Positions 1 to 4,600 of a stretch of DNA of 11,215 nucleotides are shown in pieces. Made by a program: the position numbers and the translations under genes. The stretch comes from Baffinella frigidus (lineage: Eukaryota > Cryptophyceae > Cryptomonadales > Baffinellaceae). The number at the start of each line of letters is the position of its first letter. The stretch's first letter is position 1. Below the pieces are notes generated by a model that was given only the letters and a program-made list of their open reading frames with translations, ran no database searches and was not told where the DNA came from. Where the stretch lies: contig MU646341.1 in the NCBI GenBank assembly GCA_026770585.1, positions 382,337 through 393,551 of the forward strand, read 5' to 3'.

Positions 1-50
1 CCCTCTCTATCTCGCTCTCCCTCCCTCTCTCTCTCCCTCTCCCTCTGCAG
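1..50 (+). repeat. CT-rich pyrimidine tract ending in CTGCAG
   Basis: An almost pure C/T tract runs to CTGCAG at 45-50. It looks like a polypyrimidine tract with a 3' splice site for a plus-strand gene. However, the frame starting GGG GTT GAG at 51 meets a stop within about 25 codons and no recognisable exon follows. It could be an acceptor belonging to the gene whose last exon is proposed at 251, a decoy acceptor, or simple sequence. Confidence 0.5.
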
Positions 51-97
51 GGGGTTGAGAGATTTTGGGGTTCAGGGCTTCGGGTTGCCCTAGACCC

Positions 98-241
98 TAA
101 ATCGTGAACCCTCAACCCTCAACCCTCAACCCTGAATCCTCCCACCACCCGAGCCTGCACAACTTACCCTAAACCCTAAACCCTAAACCCTAAACCCTAA
201 ACCCTAAATCCTAAACCCTAAACCCTAAACCCTACACCCCA
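98..241 (+). repeat. CCCTAAA telomere-like tract
   Basis: Variant heptamers (CCCTCAA, CCCTGAA) run from about 98 to 135. A cleaner run of about ten CCCTAAA units follows from about 166 to 241. The tract leads directly into CCCGCAG at 244-250, so it probably forms the 3' end of an intron. It is internal and degenerate, not a chromosome end. Confidence 0.85.
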
Positions 242-250
242 AACCCGCAG

Positions 251-289
251 ATGGTGGCTGCGATCAAGGCCTCCAAGGCTGGCAAGTAA
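251..289 (+). CDS. Possible terminal exon of an unidentified plus-strand gene
   Basis: After the acceptor-like CCCGCAG the sequence reads MVAAIKASKAGK and then TAA at 287-289. The Ala/Lys-rich end would suit the C-terminus of a basic protein, possibly ribosomal, but the gene cannot be identified from twelve residues. The AA|GTAAGC at 284-291 also looks like a good 5' splice site, so this could instead be a 35-nt internal microexon. If real, this gene converges on the minus-strand SNARE gene. The start of the exon is set only by the acceptor; the ATG need not be an initiator. Confidence 0.35.
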   Translation: MVAAIKASKAGK

Positions 290-404
290 GCCTCCTCCCC
301 CCAAGCACGCTCTCATGAAGCAACCTTGCCGTTGCGGGTTTCGGGTTCTGGGACCCAAGTTGAGCTCGGTTCCGACGGGGCCGCGGCACACCCAAGGGCG
401 AGTA

Positions 405-521
405 CAGGAGTACCTCGCCCATAAGAAACGTCCACCCCCCCAGGACCACCATAGGGCCCTAGGCATGATCCTACTGTAGGGTCCTCGGGGGAGGCTGTTT
501 CGTATGAGCGAGGCACCCCTG
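405..521. mobile_element. Foldback MITE family 1, copy A
   Basis: A 117-bp near-palindrome whose ends read CAGGAGTACCTCG and, inverted, CAGGGGTGCCTCG. The arms continue through CATAAGAAAC. The centre carries CCACCATAGGGCCC and CTACTGTAGGGTCCT. It belongs to the same family as 871-980, 2701-2763 and 2931-3048 and is the most diverged copy. The CAGRGGTACC terminus resembles hAT-type ends, but no 8-bp target duplication is visible. It encodes no protein, so it would be non-autonomous. Confidence 0.85.
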
Positions 522-870
522 TACGCCTCCTGACTCTCGTCGCACCGAAGGGGAAGTAAGCGGCTCTTCGCGTAGCTCGCAACCCCCCCTGACGCCTCCT
601 CTCCTCGGAAGCGTCCGAGGCGAGAAGTCCGCGAGCTCTGGGAACCTGAGGCGGGCCCGTCCTAGCAGAGTCTCCTCTTGTCGCGCAACGCGCTCCGTGT
701 GAGCACCGAGACTGGGACGAGCCCGCCTCGGGATGACGTTGGAGCCAATGCTCTATCGGGCAGAATGTATCGTGTAATACAATCATCGGAACTCAATTGC
801 GCGTCCGGACAAGGATCGCGGGCGAAGCGGGGTGGGGTGCGGGGGCGGGGACGGCGGAGAGACGCTCGCA
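522..870. other. Unassigned sequence between two MITE copies
   Basis: About 350 bp of GC-rich sequence. I found no supportable exon, splice pair, repeat or RNA gene in it. The short open frames on both strands show no family motif. It lies beyond the 3' end of the SNARE gene, in the gap before the putative convergent gene. Confidence 0.6.
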
Positions 871-980
871 CAGAGGTACCTCGCTCATAAGAAATCGCCC
901 CCCTCCCTAGCTAGGACCACCATAGGGCCCTACTGTAGGGTCCTAGGGGAAGGCGCTTTCTTATGAGCGAGGTACCCCTG
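871..980. mobile_element. Foldback MITE family 1, copy B
   Basis: A 110-bp palindromic element. The left end is CAGAGGTACCTCGCTCATAA and the right end, read inverted, is CAGGGGTACCTCGCTCATAA, continuing in both arms into GAAA. The centre reads CATAGGGCCCTACTGTAGGG. Flanks are GCTCGCA on the left and TAGGCTAG on the right, with no clear target duplication. Confidence 0.9.
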
Positions 981-1020
981 TAGGCTAGTCGAATAAACGC
1001 GAGCTTTCATAATTCAAATA

Positions 1021-1530
1021 TTGCATATTTTGGGAGGGTTTATTGATGAGGGACACATTTATATCACAACATGCTGGGTCAAATCTTTGTCAGTCCTTTC
1101 TACGGAAGGGTGTGCCTTTGGCATATGTTGGGCGAAATTAAAACCTAAAGGACGTAAAGGACGTAAAGTCGAATTTAGCTCGAATCGTTGCCTCTTCGGA
1201 TGATTTTAGGACTGCTTCCAACCCACACAGCGGGCTACGAAGGGATTTTCGGCCCAAATCTTGGATTCCCGTTAACTTGCATGTATCTGTAGGAACCCCT
1301 CCATGTCCCTACGGCATTGCCTACCGTAGGGCCTATGGATTATTTACTACATGTAGGTGGTTATTCATTAAATCCCTTGGTAGTCCGCTGTGTGGCAAGA
1401 GGGTCGAATGAATTCGCCGAACTTCCGTAGGAATCGTATGGTAGTCAGAACCGTAGGGACCCAGGACAATGTGCTCAGTACAGTAAATGTGTCCCGCATC
1501 AATGAACTGTCCCATGTTTCGTAACACACT
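1021..1530. mobile_element. Long degenerate inverted repeat enclosing a family 2 MITE
   Basis: Arms at about 1032-1080 and 1458-1513 are inverted copies: GGGAGGGTTTATTGATGAGG on the left matches GGGACAGTTCATTGATGCGG read inverted on the right, and both continue GGACACATTTA. Weaker matches extend inward (CTACGGAAG, GGCGAA) toward 1140 and 1405. The family 2 element at 1223-1395 lies between the arms. This looks like a nested foldback insertion about 0.5 kb long, in the 3' flank of the SNARE gene. Confidence 0.6.
1223..1395 (+). mobile_element. MITE family 2, copy 1
   Basis: Terminal inverted repeats begin CCACACAGCGGGCTACGAAG on the left and CCACACAGCGGACTACCAAG on the inverted right, and both continue GGGATTT. 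The interior is not symmetric: it holds GTAGGAACCCCTCC, a CCCTACGG and TACCGTAGGG pair, and a T-rich stretch. The same interior occurs in reverse orientation at 6290-6450, which makes this a dispersed family. No protein is encoded. Confidence 0.85.
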
Positions 1531-1615
1531 GCCGAGCCTTGCAAGGTAAGGGAGCCCAGCGCCCAGCGGAGACGCGCGACGCTTGATTGAGTGAGTTTTA
1601 ATCGCGTTCCGGCCA

Positions 1616-1690
1616 TCACCGCAGGACGGCAAAGTAAATAATCGTGCACGCGCACACCGCCACTACCATCGCGAGGATTATGCTCTCCAC
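1616..1690 (-). CDS. GOSR1: SNARE exon 10, tail anchor and stop
   Basis: ATCCAG| acceptor. Encodes VESIILAMVVAVCACTIIYF then AVLR and TGA at 1618-1616. About 20 uninterrupted hydrophobic residues form the C-terminal anchor, placing the SNARE motif in the cytosol. The first 40 or so nt are duplicated upstream at 1774-1809. Confidence 0.93.
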   Translation of the reverse strand: MESIILAMVVAVCACTIIYFAVLR

Positions 1691-4600
1691 CTGGATTCGG
1701 GTTTGGGGAGAGGGAGTTACTTTACATGAGTATGGTGTGGTGTGAGGGTGCAGCTTCAGTCAGTCAGGTAGGTCACCGCCACCACCATTGCGAGGATTAT
1801 GCTCTCCACCTGGATTGAGGTTTAGGGTTTAGGGTTTGGGGTTTAGGGTTTGGGGTTTAGGGTTTAGGGTTTAGGGTTGAGGGTTGAGGGTGTAGGGGGC
1901 AGGGTTTAGGGTGTAGGGTTTAGGGTGTAGGGGGCAGGGTTTAGGGTGTAGGGTTTAGGGTTTAGGGTTTAGGGTTGAGGGTGTAGGGGGCAGGGTTTAG
2001 GGTGTAGGGGTTAGGGGTAAGGGTTTAGGGTTTAGGGTGTAGGGTGTAGGGTGTAGGGTTTAGGGTTTAGGGTGTAGGGGGCAGGGTTTAGGGTGTAGGA
2101 GTTAGGGGTAAGGGGTGAGGGGTTTATCAACCTTCTTGCGCCGCTGCACCTTCCCGATCAGCGAATCGATCGAGGGGAGCTTCGACCTGGTTTGGGGTTT
2201 AGGGTTTTGGGTGTAGGGTTTGGGGTTAAGGGTATCCCTTAAGTGCCCAGTAGGCTCATACGCCCTACCGTAGGACCCTAGGACCTGCCTAGGAGCTCGT
2301 GGCCTACAAATTTGAGGGTATGGCCACTTAAGGGATAGGGTTTGGGGTTTAAGGTTTTGGGTTTAGGGTTCAGGGTTCAGGATTTAGGGTTTATAGTTTA
2401 GGATTTAAGGTTGAGCGTGTAGGGTTTAGGATTTAGGGTTTCGGGTTTCGGGTTTGGACGTGAAGGTCGAGAGCTTCACGGCTATCGAGGAGTACAGCTG
2501 CCGCTGCCCCTTGAGCGCTTCCAGCGTAGTCGCCGCCCCCTGTCATGCCGCACGCCACCCTTCAAGGGACAGCGAGCGGTGGGGGGGGCGGGTGGCGCGG
2601 GTGTGGGCGAATGGTGTATCGAAACAGCAAACGTTGCTCAAGGGTCCGATGCTGACATCGGACCCTTGAGCGCTTCCAGCTTAGTGCCCGCACCCTTGTG
2701 CAAGAGTACCTCGCTCATAAGAAAACGCCCCCTCCTTCGAGGATCCTACAGTAGTCATATGCCTAGCGCCCTACGCTCGCGCGCTCTCTCACACTGGTAC
2801 GCCCCCTGTCGGCGCACGAGTGTGTGTGAGAGAGAGCGTGGACGAGAGAGCGGGGGGGGGGCGGGGGGGGAGCACACGTGTGTCTCGGAGCAGCAAACGT
2901 TGCTGACATCGGATGTAATACAGAGAGTTACAGAGGTACCTCGCTCATAAGAAAATGCCCTCCTCCTAGGGACCACCGTGGGGCCCTGGGCATATGACTA
3001 CTGTAGGGTCCTAGGAGGAGGCGTTTTCTTATGAGCGAGGTACCCCTGTCATGCAGAAGGCCCTATCCCTCAAGTGCCCATAGGGTGAATGTTCGCCCTA
3101 ACTCGCCCTAGGCTGGTCCTAGGGCCCTACGGTAGGGCGTATGAGCCTACTGGCCTGGAACGTTCCAGGCGGACTTATTTGGACGCGGCTCGGTACATAA
3201 TTTACATAGATGACTTCACAAACCGTTCAAAACAATGATTGCAATGTGGTGTACCAGAGCCGCGTCCAAATGTAACGGGGCTCTGGGGCAGGAGCACTGT
3301 GACGGCGCTCTAGGTAGTTTAACCGCTCGTCCCGAGAGGTCCTACTACCTAGAGCGCCGTCACAGTGCTCCTGCCCCAGAGCCCCGTTACACACTGCTCT
3401 ATCCCTCCCCGACACCAAATAATTAGCAGCACGCGTGGCTGAAGTCGGGAGAGTTGCAGAGAGTTGCAACACGCTTTCGACATCAAGGCTGGACACCTTA
3501 CTTCCGGCGTCAGCCCAATTCCGGCATTGCGTAAGGTGCTACCGTATGCAATACAATAGGGTGCCACGGAACGCCGGAATTAGGTTGACGCAGGACTGCC
3601 ACTTAGCAGCCACCGGGTCCTTCGATGATGTGTCCATCTCAACGATTCTGGTACAAATTGCAGTTCATTTCAGGGTAAGGGGCTTGAAATGATCCCCGGA
3701 AATCGAAGATAGAACTCGGGCGCTATTAAGTGGAGGGCGGCCACCCGTACCTGCATTATCTGGTCCGCGCCCCGCAGGCTGTTGGTCGCCGCGCCCCGCT
3801 CCCGCAGCAGCGGGTCCATCCGACTTGTCGCCGCTGCCAACGCCGAGGGGGGTCAGTGTGGCATTCGCCCAGACCCACTCAGGAGGAGCTGGCCACGTCA
3901 ACGCCCCCCCGCTCCCGCAGCAGCGGGTCCATCCGACTCGTCGCCGCTGCTTTACGGTTTGGGATTTAGGGTTTAGGGTTTAGGGTTTAGGGTTTAGGGT
4001 TTGGGGTTTAGGGTTTGGGGTTTAGGGTCTAGGATTGAGGATTTGGGTTTAGGGGGTGGGGTTCAGGGTTCAGGGTTTCGGGTTTCGGGTTTCGGGTTCA
4101 GGGTTTAGGGTTTAGGGTGTAGGATACCTGTCCGGTACTCGCCAATGTCCTGCCGTACCGAGTGCAGAAGATCCTCTCGTTCCAGTTGTTCCTGCCGAGG
4201 ACGGGAGGTCGGTTGGAAACGGCCCATGAGGAAATCCACACCTAGCTCCGCCTGAGTTTTATTCTGGCTCGTCCTGAAGGCTTTCCATTCGCCCCTTTGT
4301 ACTGAATTTTTGCTCTTAAATACTTTCAAGGTACTCGCCAATGTCCGTACCGAGTGCAAAAGATCCTCTCGTTCCAGTTGTTCCTGCCGAGCCACGCCAG
4401 ATTGGATGCGGGTGTTGAATTTTTTAAAACACCACAGGTGTTTGTCAACTTTTGAAAACCACTGTCTTGGGGGGGGATTGACTTTTGGCAACTCCTTCCA
4501 AGAATCGGGCGTGGAGGGGGGGCGGTCGGTTGGAAACGGCCCACGAAGAAATCCACACCTAGCTCTGCCTGAGTTTTGTTCTGGCTGGTCCTGAAGGCTT

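Larger units (their letters stand above)
2540..3750 (-). other. SNARE intron 7 (1.21 kb), foldback cluster
   Basis: Holds one and a half family 1 MITEs, a family 3 copy, a perfect 48-bp hairpin and an adjoining 20-bp hairpin, a further inverted pair at 3507-3591, and a ghost copy of the exon 8 start. 3592-3750 shows nothing recognisable. Confidence 0.8.

Noticed and set aside
1813-2131. A chromosome end or true telomere
   Set aside because: The heptamers are degenerate, internal, interspersed with exons and oriented by gene rather than toward one end.
3227-3496. Opposite-strand frames of 63-89 codons sharing identical peptides
   Set aside because: The repeated peptide arises because both frames translate the two arms of the perfect inverted repeat at 3271-3391.
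4105-4491. A 128-codon minus-strand frame as a separate gene
   Set aside because: It is exon 6, its in-frame ghost copy and the intron between them.
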